The notes under the pieces: generated by a model
What the model saw: the letters and a program-made list of their open reading frames with translations, nothing else
Databases searched by the model: none
What the model was told of the DNA's origin: nothing
Assembly: GCA_965261255.1 (NCBI GenBank)
Contig: CBDHCQ010000004.1
Coordinates: 2,418,001-2,482,000 of the forward strand
DNA from: Bin80 sp965261255
GTDB lineage: Bacteria > Bacteroidota > Rhodothermia > Rhodothermales > Bin80
Reading direction: 5' to 3'
Length of the DNA: 64,000 bases
Translations under genes and position numbers: made by a program
In this document: positions 35,990-45,414 of the stretch, one piece after another
Layout of the letters: each line of letters starts with the position of its first letter
Position numbering within the stretch: the stretch's first letter is position 1

Positions 35990-37603
35990 TCATTGCCACC
36001 CCCGTCCGCAAATAAAAGACTCTATCCCCAGTTGCTCCAAAGTAGCCGCCTTCGCTAATAAAGCCTGCCGTGCCCCTCCCTCATCAGGTACATAAACAAC
36101 CTGGATATGGTTTGCCTTGTGCCGTGCCATAAGCTGCTGCCGAGATGTACCCTCCAATACCGCATGCATGATTGGCCATTGGTGAGTCGTGGACTGCCAG
36201 CGCCGTTCGGTTTCTTCGTCCGGTAATGCAATTGCCTCCCCACGTCCAAGGTCCGCCTTTAGCCTGCCATCCTCCACGTAAATACGACTCCAGATGATCT
36301 GGCCAGGCTTGCATACTCCCTTGACGGTCCCCCCACCCAAACGGAAATACATTGGCGGCTGCCGCTCACTCATTGTACCGCTGTAACCACCAACAAAATG
36401 AGCAGGAGGGGCCGCCCCGGAAATCTGAAATGTCCAGACAAACTTACCATCGTACTGCTCACCCCAACGCACATCGTGTAACGTATTTTCCGAGGGATAT
36501 CCGAGCGACTGCCACAGAACCGCAGTTATGTACCCATCTAGTCCAGCACACTCGTCCACCTCGTTGAAATGGACCAGAGCCCGACCGGCGTAGAGTTCTC
36601 GGCTTCCATCTCGACTCGAAACTGGAGGACGCTCTGTACTGTTGAGCAACCCTTCTGCCAGATCTGATGCCGGAAGGAGATCTTTCAAGCCTTGCTGATA
36701 TTGTATTCCGATCGTATCACAACCAAAATCATCTGCAATCCGGAGCGCGGCGATATACATTTTGCATTGCTGTAAAACCTGGGCTTCCGTTAGCTCAGTA
36801 GCCTCGTCCGTCCCGAATGCGAACGACATTCCCCGCTCCTGTACCCACGTCAGGCAGGACGCTGCTTCCTCATCGGTCACCTGAAGAGTTTCGTAATAAA
36901 GCGCACTCTGACTTAAGCGCTCCTTGAACATCCCTACCTGATTTAACAAATGATCCGGGATGATCGCATTGTACATTCCCATACATCCCTCATCAAAGAC
37001 CCCCATAATGGGCATACTGTCTTTGATTTGCCTAGCAATACGATTCCCAAGCACACGGGCATACCCTGGTAGACTCATTCGCGCAACAGGAATTACATGC
37101 GAATCATCCTGGACCACATTCTTTCCGGCCAGCCAGCGTGACAAACACGTGTTGAAATGTTCGTCCGCAAAATTCTCGCTCCAAAGCGTGGTGTATGGTA
37201 CACCGGCCTTGGCGAGCGATCCGTTCATATTCAACATCCCCACAAGACCCGGCCATGTGCCGCTCCAATTGGCAACTGTGAGAATTGGCCCCTTATGCAC
37301 CATCAACCCCGACAAGACATGATGAGAATACTGCCAGGCAGCAAACACGACCACTATCGGACTCTCTGGGTGGATCCCCTGAAACACTTGGCGTCCATAC
37401 TTCTGGCTGTCTATGAATCCGTGTCCCTTATTCGCATCCACCGGATGTCCCCGCACAACATGACATCCGCCTGATCGAATGGCCTGGGCAACCGCAAGCT
37501 CAACTTTCTCCTGCTCCGGCCAACAAGTCCGGTTTGCCGAGAGGCGTAGATCCCCACTGGCAATGATCGTCACTTCGGGAGTATCCCGTCTCGCTAACTG
37601 CAT
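35990..37603 (-). CDS. L-fucose/L-arabinose isomerase-like protein
   Basis: The protein (537 aa from ATG 37603; ATG 37645 and TTG 37672 are in frame) begins VTIIASGDLRLSANRTCWPEQ, followed by FAAWQYSHHVLSGLM and ANWSGTWPGLVGMLN, and DEGCMGMYNAIIPDHLL. It looks like the group of proteins labelled fucose isomerase-like, with the metal-dependent C-terminal domain near WTFQISGAAPPAHFVGGYSG. The exact sugar is unknown, and no kinase, aldolase or transporter for a fucose-type route is nearby, so a different sugar or other role is possible. The short start fits the family best. Confidence 0.72.
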   Translation of the reverse strand: MQLARRDTPEVTIIASGDLRLSANRTCWPEQEKVELAVAQAIRSGGCHVVRGHPVDANKGHGFIDSQKYGRQVFQGIHPESPIVVVFAAWQYSHHVLSGLMVHKGPILTVANWSGTWPGLVGMLNMNGSLAKAGVPYTTLWSENFADEHFNTCLSRWLAGKNVVQDDSHVIPVARMSLPGYARVLGNRIARQIKDSMPIMGVFDEGCMGMYNAIIPDHLLNQVGMFKERLSQSALYYETLQVTDEEAASCLTWVQERGMSFAFGTDEATELTEAQVLQQCKMYIAALRIADDFGCDTIGIQYQQGLKDLLPASDLAEGLLNSTERPPVSSRDGSRELYAGRALVHFNEVDECAGLDGYITAVLWQSLGYPSENTLHDVRWGEQYDGKFVWTFQISGAAPPAHFVGGYSGTMSERQPPMYFRLGGGTVKGVCKPGQIIWSRIYVEDGRLKADLGRGEAIALPDEETERRWQSTTHQWPIMHAVLEGTSRQQLMARHKANHIQVVYVPDEGGARQALLAKAATLEQLGIESFICGRGWQ

Positions 37604-37744
37604 TCTAACGCCATGTTTGTTACTGATAATACCTAATATAGTCATCAACGAACGTCTGATGGCCTCCCACAACCGCGTGCTGCAACCGTAGGTAAGGGAT
37701 TGCGTACCTAGTAAGGAAACCTTGCATAATTATCCATTAATTCC

Positions 37745-38074
37745 ATGAATACACGCAATCTAGGAGACCGTGTCGGGGAACGGTTTGAAGAAATCAAGCT
37801 AGAGGGATCGCAACTGGTGGACAAAGTAAAGGATCTTGCCAAAGAGGGCAAAACCAGCAAAATCTCCATCATCAAGGATGGGCGAACGTTGGCAGATTTC
37901 CCCCTGTATCTCGGCTTGGGAGGATCTGTTGCGGCGGTCGCGCTTTCGCCGACCCTCGCTGCGATTGGAGCAATTGCCGCGCTCGTGACAGATGACATCA
38001 CGGTACGCATTGAACGCAATCCCACAGAGGGTATTGAGCGGAGGCCTTCACAGAACAATGACGATCTGTCGTGA
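37745..38074 (+). CDS. DUF4342 domain protein
   Basis: A 109-aa protein with the DUF4342 layout: an N-terminal helix FEEIKLEGSQLVDKVKDLAKEG, a short strand pair ISIIKDGRTLADFPLYLGL, a hydrophobic glycine/alanine segment VAAVALSPTLAAIGAIAALV, and VTDDITVRIER. Its function is unknown. The stop overlaps the GTG start of the ammonia-lyase gene by 4 bp, so the two are probably made together. This pairing is noted as a finding. Confidence 0.82.
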   Translation: MNTRNLGDRVGERFEEIKLEGSQLVDKVKDLAKEGKTSKISIIKDGRTLADFPLYLGLGGSVAAVALSPTLAAIGAIAALVTDDITVRIERNPTEGIERRPSQNNDDLS

Positions 38075-39036
38075 GTGTCTCCTTCGCCGTTGGATTTAAG
38101 GATATCCGTGCGGCAGCCGGTTTACTCCAAGGCGTAGCAAATAATACGCCGGTTCTCACTTCGCGTACACTGGACATGCGTGCAGACGCGCGTGTTTACT
38201 GCAAATGCGAAAGTTTTCAGCGTACCGGTGCATTCAAGTTTCGGGGGGCTTACAATGCATTGACCCGGGTTCCAAAAGCAACCCGGGAAGTCTTAACCTT
38301 TTCCTCGGGCAACCATGCTCAGGCGGTCGCGCTTGCGGGATCACTCCTCGACATCCAGCCGACCATCATCATGCCCCGGGATGCTCCAGAAGTGAAGCGT
38401 GAAGCCACTGCAGCTTATGGAGCAAATATTGTCCCCTATGATCGGAGCGAGGTTACACGCGAAGCGCTCGCACAGCAGTTGGCCAGCGAACGCGGGCTAC
38501 CGATCATTCCCCCATATGACCACCCACACATTATAGCGGGCCAAGGGACGGCAGCACTGGAATTGCTGCAGTCTCAACCGGATATCGAAGTACTTCTTGT
38601 ACCCTGTGGCGGGGGCGGACTTTTGTCCGGTACGACGCTAGCCGCTCATGCAATTCGACCAAGCATTCGTGTCATCGGTGTGGAGCCGGCTATGGCGAAT
38701 GATGCGGCCCTTAGTTTCCAGAGTGGAACGCTACACACCGTGCACAACCCACAAACAATTGCAGACGGTGCACGCACGCCGTCACTCGGAGCACTGACCT
38801 TTCCAATCATACACGCCCTGGCCCACGACATCGTTGTCGTTACGGAAGATGCCATCGTAGACGCCATGCAGTTTCTTTGGGAGCGCATGAAGCTTGTTGT
38901 TGAACCAACCGGAGCACTGGGTGTGGCTGCACTCTTGAGTGGTGTGATTTCCGTAGAGCGCAGGAATGTGGGGGTAATTATCAGCGGTGGCAACGTGGAT
39001 TTCGGCCAGACACCAGCGTGGTCAAAACACACTTAA
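38071..39036 (+). CDS. Threonine/serine dehydratase-type PLP enzyme
   Basis: A 321-aa fold-type II PLP enzyme. The PLP lysine lies in FQRTGAFKFRGAYNAL, the substrate loop in FSSGNHAQAVALAG and the phosphate cup in VPCGGGGLLSGTTLA. Its length and lack of an ACT domain fit the catabolic threonine dehydratase, serine racemase or threo-3-hydroxyaspartate ammonia-lyase group; which one cannot be told. The GTG start overlaps the DUF4342 stop (38071-38074). Confidence 0.88.
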   Translation: MSVSFAVGFKDIRAAAGLLQGVANNTPVLTSRTLDMRADARVYCKCESFQRTGAFKFRGAYNALTRVPKATREVLTFSSGNHAQAVALAGSLLDIQPTIIMPRDAPEVKREATAAYGANIVPYDRSEVTREALAQQLASERGLPIIPPYDHPHIIAGQGTAALELLQSQPDIEVLLVPCGGGGLLSGTTLAAHAIRPSIRVIGVEPAMANDAALSFQSGTLHTVHNPQTIADGARTPSLGALTFPIIHALAHDIVVVTEDAIVDAMQFLWERMKLVVEPTGALGVAALLSGVISVERRNVGVIISGGNVDFGQTPAWSKHT

Positions 39037-39449
39037 TTTGGAAGATATTTTCAAGTAAAATTGCCCACCCGTGCGGAGTTAATGAAATAGTATTCTCTCT
39101 TCATTGATTCTGAATGAATAATCCCATTTTCCAATGCCAAGAGTACGGTTTCCATGCGGGACTCCCAAAACCTTCTCCGCTACTTTTACGGAGAGCAATA
39201 CGGTGAGCGAAAGGTTGCGCAGTCCCTGCGCATCTCTCTGGTGGAGGTGCGCAATTATCCTCAAAACGTAACGTCAGCGGGGCTTCGTCGTCCTTTCCCT
39301 ATCTGTAGATCCTATCTTTCCATCCATCCGTATGCAGCTCTAAACGTGCAAGATCGCCTAGTTGGGTCAGAAACCCGCCCCTTCTAAGGTGCGTGCACTC
39401 TGGTCTGCAATACTTATGGCAAATAGGCTGCCCCAGCGCGTGCTTGGCG
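39037..39449. other. 413-bp gene-free convergent region
   Basis: Lies between the ammonia-lyase gene and the redoxin gene. Small frames on both strands (39079-39264 minus, 39154-39387 plus) show no family features. Nothing else is recognised. Confidence 0.5.
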
Positions 39450-40082
39450 CTATTTCTTGTATTTTACCGAGCAGCCGTAAGGTCGGGAGGTCGCCACGGA
39501 TACTTCATCGCCATTCATGGCCTCTTCCAAAGCTGCACGGACATAGTTGTTGGCCAATTTGGTCTTCTCATAACTGGCGCGCGGCTGGTCGTCTATGCCG
39601 CCTTTGTAGATCAAGACACCCTCCTTGTCGATGATGTACATGTGAGGCGTGGTTTTCGCCCCGTACATCTTGCCGACATCACCTTCTGGATCCAGCAAAA
39701 TGGCGGACTGCACGCCACCCATCTTCTCATTTTGCACGTTCATTTCGTCAGATTCGTAGTACCCTTGCGTGCCCGGAGCGGACGACACAATAGACAGCCA
39801 TCTAACGCCTTTCTCGGTAAACTCCTTCTGAAGCGCCGGCATGTTGCCGGTTCGATAGTGACGCTCAACGTACGGGCAGCCGAAATTGAGCCACTCTAAA
39901 ACGACAAACTCACCCTGCAAACTTTCCAGGTCGTACGACTCGCCGTCGGTCCCCGGAAGCGTGAATACAGGAGCTGGCTCGCCGATTTCGGCTTCGTCAG
40001 AAGAACTTTGCTGCTTGACACCTATGGAAACCAGCACGAGAAGCAGCACAATGAAATGTGCGGAGGCGTGAAACTCTTTCAT
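39450..40082 (-). CDS. Exported redoxin / thioredoxin-like protein, single active-site Cys
   Basis: The 210-aa protein has a hydrophobic N-terminal export segment (FIVLLLVLVSIGV), then a redoxin fold: EPAPVFTLPGTDGESYDLESLQGEFVVLEWLN followed by FGCPYVERHY. Only one cysteine sits at the usual CxxC place; the other cysteine is in the C-terminal tail SRPYGCSVKYKK. GKMYGAKTTPHMYIID holds the cis-Pro-type loop. The gene overlaps dsbD by 4 bp (40079-40082), so DsbD is the likely reductant. Peroxide or disulfide substrates are unknown. Confidence 0.85.
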   Translation of the reverse strand: MKEFHASAHFIVLLLVLVSIGVKQQSSSDEAEIGEPAPVFTLPGTDGESYDLESLQGEFVVLEWLNFGCPYVERHYRTGNMPALQKEFTEKGVRWLSIVSSAPGTQGYYESDEMNVQNEKMGGVQSAILLDPEGDVGKMYGAKTTPHMYIIDKEGVLIYKGGIDDQPRASYEKTKLANNYVRAALEEAMNGDEVSVATSRPYGCSVKYKK

Positions 40083-42217
40083 GTGTCCGTTGAATTTGTT
40101 GTTTTAAGTGATTCAGCGCGATTTGGAAGCAAGGCTAACGCGTCCACCACAATGGACTCCGTAAGCACCTCAGGTAACAACACAGGAGGATCGCTGTTTC
40201 CACGGTAAAGCACATATAGCGGCACTCCACTTCGTCCATGAGACTCCAAGGCGCGTGTGATTTCGGCATTACGGCTGGTCCAGTCAGCCCGCATTAATAC
40301 GACATCTTTTTGGGCGAAGGCGGATAGTAGTGTGCTGCTGGAAAGTGTAGTTTTCTTGTTCACTTGGCAGGTCAGGCACCATGCGGCGGTAAAATCCACA
40401 AACACCGGGCGTCCTTCGCGGCTGAGCTGCTGAACCTGTTCTGTCGAATAGACGGACCAAAGACCATCTGAGATCACGTCAGTTTGCGACATGCTTTGCT
40501 GCTGAGCACCCTGATAAGCGGACCATATCCCCATGCACGTTATGACTAGGGCTATACCACGCGTAACGATCCGCACGGAAGAGGTCACTTGTACAGATGG
40601 CCAGCGCCCCACTATCCAGGCAGCTACTGCGAACAGCAGCAGCCCCAACAACAATAGCCCGAGTCCGTTGACACCTGCCTGATTGCCAAACACCCACACC
40701 AACCAAACGCTTGTACCCAGCATTGGAAAAGCCAACACATGCTTGAGCGTCTCCATCCACTGCCCCGGTCGCGGAAGTTTGTCAGATAGCACTGGAAACG
40801 TGGACAAAATCACATACGGCGCTGCCATGCCTAATCCAAGGGCGACAAAGATGGCCAAGGCCTGAGCAGTCGGAAGCACTACGGCAGCACCAAGAGCCGC
40901 ACCCATGAACGGTGCGGTGCACGGCGTAGCAACTAGCGTGGCCAATGCGCCATCCAGACAAGACCGCGTCAGCGAGTGCGAGGTACCAGACTGGGTTAAA
41001 CCCGTAAAGGTGAAGCCCCGAATATCGAATACCCCGAACAGGTTGAGGCCGATGGCCAAAAACAAAAATGCCATGCCCGCTACAAAAAGCGGCGATTGAA
41101 GTTGAAAGCCCCAACCAATTTGGCTGCCGGCAGCACGCAGTGCAAAAAGCAGCCCAGCCAACACCAAAAATGAAACGACAACACCAGCAGCGAACGCTAC
41201 GCCGTGCCATACACGGTTTGCACTATCAAGTTTATTGTGCTGCGCGAGGCTCAGCAGTTTAATGGACAACACTGGGAAAACACAGGGCATCAGATTTAGC
41301 AACAGACCGCCGATCAGCGCAAACAAGATTAGAATAGGCAGGGTGCTGCTGGTATTTTGATCAGCCTCGGTTCGCAGCCGTACATCAATATCAAGCGCCC
41401 TTGCAGTCTGTGCTGTGTCGAAATACTGCCCCTCACTCGCAACCAAGACCCCTTGCAATCTGTCAGGTAACTCTGTTGCATATTCAGACTGCTGCAGCGC
41501 AAATACGAAAGCATCGCCATCCTTGCTCATAGGCTGATCCACCGCGTGCTCGAGTAGCATAAGCTGCGCGGGGAAGAAATATGCTCCCTCCAGGTCTGGT
41601 GCCGCGCCTGTCGGAGGCGAGACACGCAAAGCGAAGGAATTTGAATAATGACTGGCCTCGATAGTCCAGGCCGGATCCTGGACAGGCAATTTGGCCCGTG
41701 CCGCAGCAATTTCCTCAAAATATGGCCCGGGCGTGGGTACCGCTTCGCGCACTGGCAGCGATAGGGAAACAGTCTCTTTCGCAAAGAGACAAACATCTCT
41801 GCAGATCAACCAGTCGGCTGTAGTAGAAAGCGTTACGGGGGATTCAGGTACCTCGTCAGGCGGCGTGATGGTAACCAAAAAGGTTACGGCATTTGAGTAC
41901 CCGTACGATCGCAGCGGCTCTGCATCAATTTTTTCTGGATACGGCCACTGGATTGGACCCGCACTAAATCCTGAAGGCAAATCCCATGTGAGCGTGATCG
42001 GCTCTCCTACATCCCCCGGATTGATCCAGTAGCTATGCCAATCCTCGTCCAACTTCAGTGTCACTCCCACCGTAAACCGAGCACCCGGTGCGATCCATTC
42101 AAATTCACCTACTAGAGCGGCTTCGCTAAACGGACTGGGGTCGTCTGTCTGCCCAAACGTTGACGAGCTGCAGATGAGCATGCCGAACACCGCAGCCCAA
42201 ACCAGTCCGAACTTCAT
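40079..42217 (-). CDS. dsbD: DsbD-type thiol-disulfide interchange protein (ScsB-like N-terminus)
   Basis: Inner-membrane protein that carries electrons from cytoplasmic thioredoxin to periplasmic thiol proteins. From ATG 42217 it is 712 aa. A signal peptide leads to a large periplasmic domain with a cysteine pair in WLICRDVCLFAKE. About eight hydrophobic helices follow (310-570), including a proline/cysteine pattern in LLNLMPCVFPVLSIK and LVATPCTAPFMGAALG. The C-terminal thioredoxin domain has the motif AAWCLTCQVNKK. The larger N-terminal part resembles the DsbD/ScsB class. The neighbour redoxin gene, overlapping by 4 bp, is a likely client. Confidence 0.9.
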   Translation of the reverse strand: MKFGLVWAAVFGMLICSSSTFGQTDDPSPFSEAALVGEFEWIAPGARFTVGVTLKLDEDWHSYWINPGDVGEPITLTWDLPSGFSAGPIQWPYPEKIDAEPLRSYGYSNAVTFLVTITPPDEVPESPVTLSTTADWLICRDVCLFAKETVSLSLPVREAVPTPGPYFEEIAAARAKLPVQDPAWTIEASHYSNSFALRVSPPTGAAPDLEGAYFFPAQLMLLEHAVDQPMSKDGDAFVFALQQSEYATELPDRLQGVLVASEGQYFDTAQTARALDIDVRLRTEADQNTSSTLPILILFALIGGLLLNLMPCVFPVLSIKLLSLAQHNKLDSANRVWHGVAFAAGVVVSFLVLAGLLFALRAAGSQIGWGFQLQSPLFVAGMAFLFLAIGLNLFGVFDIRGFTFTGLTQSGTSHSLTRSCLDGALATLVATPCTAPFMGAALGAAVVLPTAQALAIFVALGLGMAAPYVILSTFPVLSDKLPRPGQWMETLKHVLAFPMLGTSVWLVWVFGNQAGVNGLGLLLLGLLLFAVAAWIVGRWPSVQVTSSVRIVTRGIALVITCMGIWSAYQGAQQQSMSQTDVISDGLWSVYSTEQVQQLSREGRPVFVDFTAAWCLTCQVNKKTTLSSSTLLSAFAQKDVVLMRADWTSRNAEITRALESHGRSGVPLYVLYRGNSDPPVLLPEVLTESIVVDALALLPNRAESLKTTNSTDT

Positions 42218-42553
42218 GGTCACGGTAATGGAAAACGCATTACGGTGCTACAGTGATCACACATAATTGTTCTGCTTGCCAATAGTGGTAACCAGTCAAT
42301 CAATTTACTGTGCGCAACCGTTGCCAGAGGATCAACGCATTCCCTGGCCAACTGTATCCCGAGCCTTCCATTCGGTGAATTCCCTTGTTGAGACGCCAGT
42401 ACTTGATCAATAGAAAACGATCTTGAATCGGACAGGCCTTGGGGATTACTCAATAGACCGTAGCACCGCCAGTCCTCCGCATATCCGTTATGACGGACTC
42501 CATCTCTGCGATTTCGTCACCCAGCGTGCGTCTAAATGCAAGCTAATCACTAC
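42218..42553. other. Intergenic region between surE and dsbD
   Basis: About 336 bp with no supported gene. The 77-codon minus-strand frame at 42220-42453 has no family features. It may carry the dsbD promoter, but I could not assign one. Confidence 0.45.
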
Positions 42554-43384
42554 TTAGATGGGGCTTTCCTTCCAACTCCAAGTGCTCAATACCTCCAGGC
42601 AGCCGTAAGCAGTACGGTCATGCTGCAATGGTGTGATCGAAACGTAGCCATTCTCCAGTACGTGTATGTCCGTATCCGCACCCTCATCCAATATGTTCAG
42701 CGTTCCACGATACCAGTAATAGGCCCTGTTAGCTGGATCAATACGCTCAAGAAACCCCTCTTGCCACCTGGATCTAGCCTGGCGAGTTACTACGATCCCT
42801 TTGATTTCGTCCTCAGGGATCATCGGCACATTTACACTGAGCAGAACCCCCCTGGGCAGATGACTTCTAAGCACTTTCTGCGCTATCATCCCAGCGTACT
42901 TGGCAGCCGGACGATAATCAGCATCTGGTTCCTTCGAGTCCAGACTCACGGCGATCGAGTCAATGCCATATATCGACGATTCGGTGGCCGCACTAATCGT
43001 GCCGGAATATATAACATTGATCGCTGTGTTTGACCCCCTGTTAATCCCACTTACGACCAAGTCCGGTAGACGATGAAGCAACTGATGTAACGCCAGTTTA
43101 ATGCAGTCACAAGGCGTGCCATCTATGGCTAGAGCTCGCACATCATCCAGATCATCACCGAATCTCCAGCTCTTGGCCCTGATCGGATCATCCAGCGTAA
43201 TTGAGTGCGCCACTGCACTTTGCTCGCCCGCGGGAGCTATGACTACAACATCTCCCAATTTGACCAAAGCCCTCGTGAGCTCTCGAATCCCAGGAGACGT
43301 AATTCCGTCATCGTTCGTAACCAGAATCAGTGGGCGTCGGCGAAATAGTCCGTCACTGCCTTTGCCTTTATCAGGATCCACCAT
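42554..43384 (-). CDS. surE: 5'/3'-nucleotidase SurE
   Basis: Metal-dependent phosphatase acting on nucleoside monophosphates. The 276-aa protein opens with LILVTNDDGITSPGIREL, the signature with the metal-binding Asp-Asp pair, and has VVVIAPAGEQSAVAHSIT and VSGINRGSNTAINVIYSGTISAATE, the usual SurE blocks. The start lies 14 bp inside the panB end, so both are probably translated from one message. It is the last gene of the dxr to surE run. Confidence 0.94.
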   Translation of the reverse strand: MVDPDKGKGSDGLFRRRPLILVTNDDGITSPGIRELTRALVKLGDVVVIAPAGEQSAVAHSITLDDPIRAKSWRFGDDLDDVRALAIDGTPCDCIKLALHQLLHRLPDLVVSGINRGSNTAINVIYSGTISAATESSIYGIDSIAVSLDSKEPDADYRPAAKYAGMIAQKVLRSHLPRGVLLSVNVPMIPEDEIKGIVVTRQARSRWQEGFLERIDPANRAYYWYRGTLNILDEGADTDIHVLENGYVSITPLQHDRTAYGCLEVLSTWSWKESPI

Positions 43385-44195
43385 CTACCCAGTAGCTCTC
43401 TTCGGCTGTTGGAAAATCACGGGTTCGTACGTCCCTAACATAATCCTTAACGGCCTTTGAAGTTAGTTCAGACAATTTGGCATAGTGTCGTACAAAACGT
43501 GGATTAAAGTCAGTAGTCAGACCTAACGCATCGTGAATCACCAGTACCTGACCATCACAAACATTTCCTGCACCTATACCAATCGTTGGAATAGTAAGTG
43601 ATGCAGAGATCTCCGCAGACAGCTGGGTGGGAATCTTTTCGAGCACGATTGCAAAGCAACCAACCCTCTCGAGTTCCAGTGCGTCTTTCCGCACCTCATC
43701 CGATTCTTCTTTGTCCCGGGCCCTCACCTTATAGGTGCCAAATTTGTAGATACTCTGAGGCGTGAGGCCTAAGTGGCCCATGACCGGGATACCAGCCTGT
43801 AGTATACGCTCCGCAGCAGGAAGAACAGCTGTGCCTCCCTCCAGCTTGATCGCATGTGCTCCTGTCTCCTTCATAACACGAATGGAGGAGGCCAGAGCCT
43901 CTTTGCTGTTACCCTGGTAGGTGCCAAATGGTAGATCTACAATCACAAGCGCCCGGGTCACGCCCCGAACTACACACTGAGCATGATAGATCATTTGGTC
44001 CAGCGTTATTGGCAGGGTTGTTTCGTGTCCTGCAATAACATTGGAGGCGGAGTCCCCTACTAGAATGGCATCTATGCCCGCACGATCTAGGATCCGGGCC
44101 ATGGTGTAGTCATAGGCCGTCAGCATTGCAATCGGCGTGCCGGCGGCCTTCATCTGCCGGAGCGTCTGCGTCGTGACTCGCCTTACACCTTCCAT
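43371..44195 (-). CDS. panB: 3-Methyl-2-oxobutanoate hydroxymethyltransferase
   Basis: First step of pantothenate synthesis: hydroxymethylates 2-oxoisovalerate with methylene-THF. The 274-aa product (ATG 44195; an upstream GTG is two codons away) has PIAMLTAYDYTMARILDRAGIDAILVGDSASNV with the metal-binding aspartate, DLPFGTYQGN, and GVPVMGHLGLTPQ-like sequence (PVMGHLGLTPQSIYKFG). The 3' end overlaps surE by 14 bp. No panC or panD is nearby; its place after the skp genes looks accidental. Confidence 0.94.
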   Translation of the reverse strand: MEGVRRVTTQTLRQMKAAGTPIAMLTAYDYTMARILDRAGIDAILVGDSASNVIAGHETTLPITLDQMIYHAQCVVRGVTRALVIVDLPFGTYQGNSKEALASSIRVMKETGAHAIKLEGGTAVLPAAERILQAGIPVMGHLGLTPQSIYKFGTYKVRARDKEESDEVRKDALELERVGCFAIVLEKIPTQLSAEISASLTIPTIGIGAGNVCDGQVLVIHDALGLTTDFNPRFVRHYAKLSELTSKAVKDYVRDVRTRDFPTAEESYWVDGGS

Positions 44196-44248
44196 TAGCA
44201 CCGGCGAACTGTGGTCCTGTCCACTAGAAGCTGTCTGGTTCGTACGTT

Positions 44249-44836
44249 CTAGTTCTCAGAGGCTGACTGCATAGCGGCATCGACATCAATTCCAAGCTCA
44301 CGCGCAACATCCAACGTGATGTCAACGATACGATCTTCGTTTGCATAAAGCAAAATAGGCTGTGCAGGTCCTGCCTGGGTACGCAAAACCAAATCAAGCC
44401 CCCGCTCGGTCGCAACCGTTCTGATCGCGTCATCCACAAGCTCGTAAATCGGACTGAACAAGTCTATCTCGCGCTGGACAAGTTCCTGTTCTAGCTCCGC
44501 CTGCTTTTCCTGGAGCTCTTGCAGAAGTCCTTGGAGCTCCTGCTCACGCTCCTGCTGCCGTTCCTCAGACAATAAACTCCGCTGTGTCTGATACCGTTCT
44601 AGCTTGCCCGTATAGTCTTCCTGCATACTTAAAAGAATCCGCTGGCCGCTTTCCACCTCAGCCTGCAGTTCTTCTTGTATCGTACGAGTTTGGGGCATGT
44701 TGGATATTAGAACCTCGTGATCCGTGTATCCGATGCGCAATGGGGGCAGCTGTTGTGCTTGAGCAGCAGCTACAAAACCAAGTAATACCACAGCCGCGAG
44801 ATAACCTGCGCTGCGTTTGAGCGAAAAGCGTCGCAT
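44249..44836 (-). CDS. Periplasmic chaperone Skp/OmpH family (copy 2)
   Basis: A 195-aa protein with a signal peptide (AAVVLLGFVAAAQAQ) and a long alpha-helical arm rich in Glu and Gln (about residues 60-130, for example QEREQELQGLLQELQEKQ). The layout fits OmpH/Skp trimers that carry unfolded barrel proteins to BamA. It follows the other skp gene by 32 bp and differs clearly in sequence from it, so the two are old paralogues. Both are in the row that includes bamA. Confidence 0.88.
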   Translation of the reverse strand: MRRFSLKRSAGYLAAVVLLGFVAAAQAQQLPPLRIGYTDHEVLISNMPQTRTIQEELQAEVESGQRILLSMQEDYTGKLERYQTQRSLLSEERQQEREQELQGLLQELQEKQAELEQELVQREIDLFSPIYELVDDAIRTVATERGLDLVLRTQAGPAQPILLYANEDRIVDITLDVARELGIDVDAAMQSASEN

Positions 44837-44868
44837 GAGAATAATTGAATTGAAATATTTACCACAGG

Positions 44869-45405
44869 CTATTGCCCGATGATACGTGTAATGTCAACGC
44901 CTAGCTCCTCAAGGACTATGTCCGTGATGTCGTGGCTCTCGTTGGCATAAAGAAAAACAAAGTCACCGTTGCGATCAAATACATAGTCGTATCCCTCGCC
45001 CTCGGCCACCTCCTGAATAACCGCCAATACTCTTTCCTGGATTGGACGTAGAATTTGTTCTTGCTGGTGAAATAGTTGACCTTCCGGTCCAAAATACTGA
45101 ATCCGCATTCGTTCAAGCTCTTCCTCCAGAGCAATGATCTCATTCTGTTTTTCCTGACGAGACTCCAAGGTATAGAGCAATTCACGCGCCTGAAACTCCT
45201 TGAACTTCTCATCCAGGGCACCCTGCCGATCAGAAAGATCCTGCTCCCACTGCTGAGCAAGTCGGTCCAAGGACTGCTGGGCAGTGGTAAATTCCGGGTA
45301 ATTCTGGTAAATCCTGTCCGAATCAATATAGGCAATCTTGTGCTGCGCCAATACAGGGGGGCACATCAAAATCAAGGCCACCCCCAGACCAAACAATTTT
45401 TTCAT
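44869..45405 (-). CDS. Periplasmic chaperone Skp/OmpH family (copy 1)
   Basis: A 178-aa protein with a signal peptide (LFGLGVALILMCPPVLAQ) and a helical body with the Skp-type start IAYIDSDRIYQNYPEF. ALDEKFKEFQARELLYT and EEELERMRIQYF belong to the coiled-coil arms. The C-terminal GYDYVFDRNGDFVFLYANESHDIT matches the conserved beta-rich end of the family. It lies 9 bp after bamA on the same strand, an arrangement common in this group. Confidence 0.9.
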   Translation of the reverse strand: MKKLFGLGVALILMCPPVLAQHKIAYIDSDRIYQNYPEFTTAQQSLDRLAQQWEQDLSDRQGALDEKFKEFQARELLYTLESRQEKQNEIIALEEELERMRIQYFGPEGQLFHQQEQILRPIQERVLAVIQEVAEGEGYDYVFDRNGDFVFLYANESHDITDIVLEELGVDITRIIGQ

Positions 45406-45414
45406 CCGGGTATG

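Noticed and set aside
39079..39264. 61-codon minus-strand frame after the ammonia-lyase gene, considered as a toxin fragment
   Set aside because: No toxin motif or antitoxin partner is visible.
39393..39899. 168-codon plus-strand frame opposite the redoxin gene
   Set aside because: Antisense shadow with no recognisable domain.
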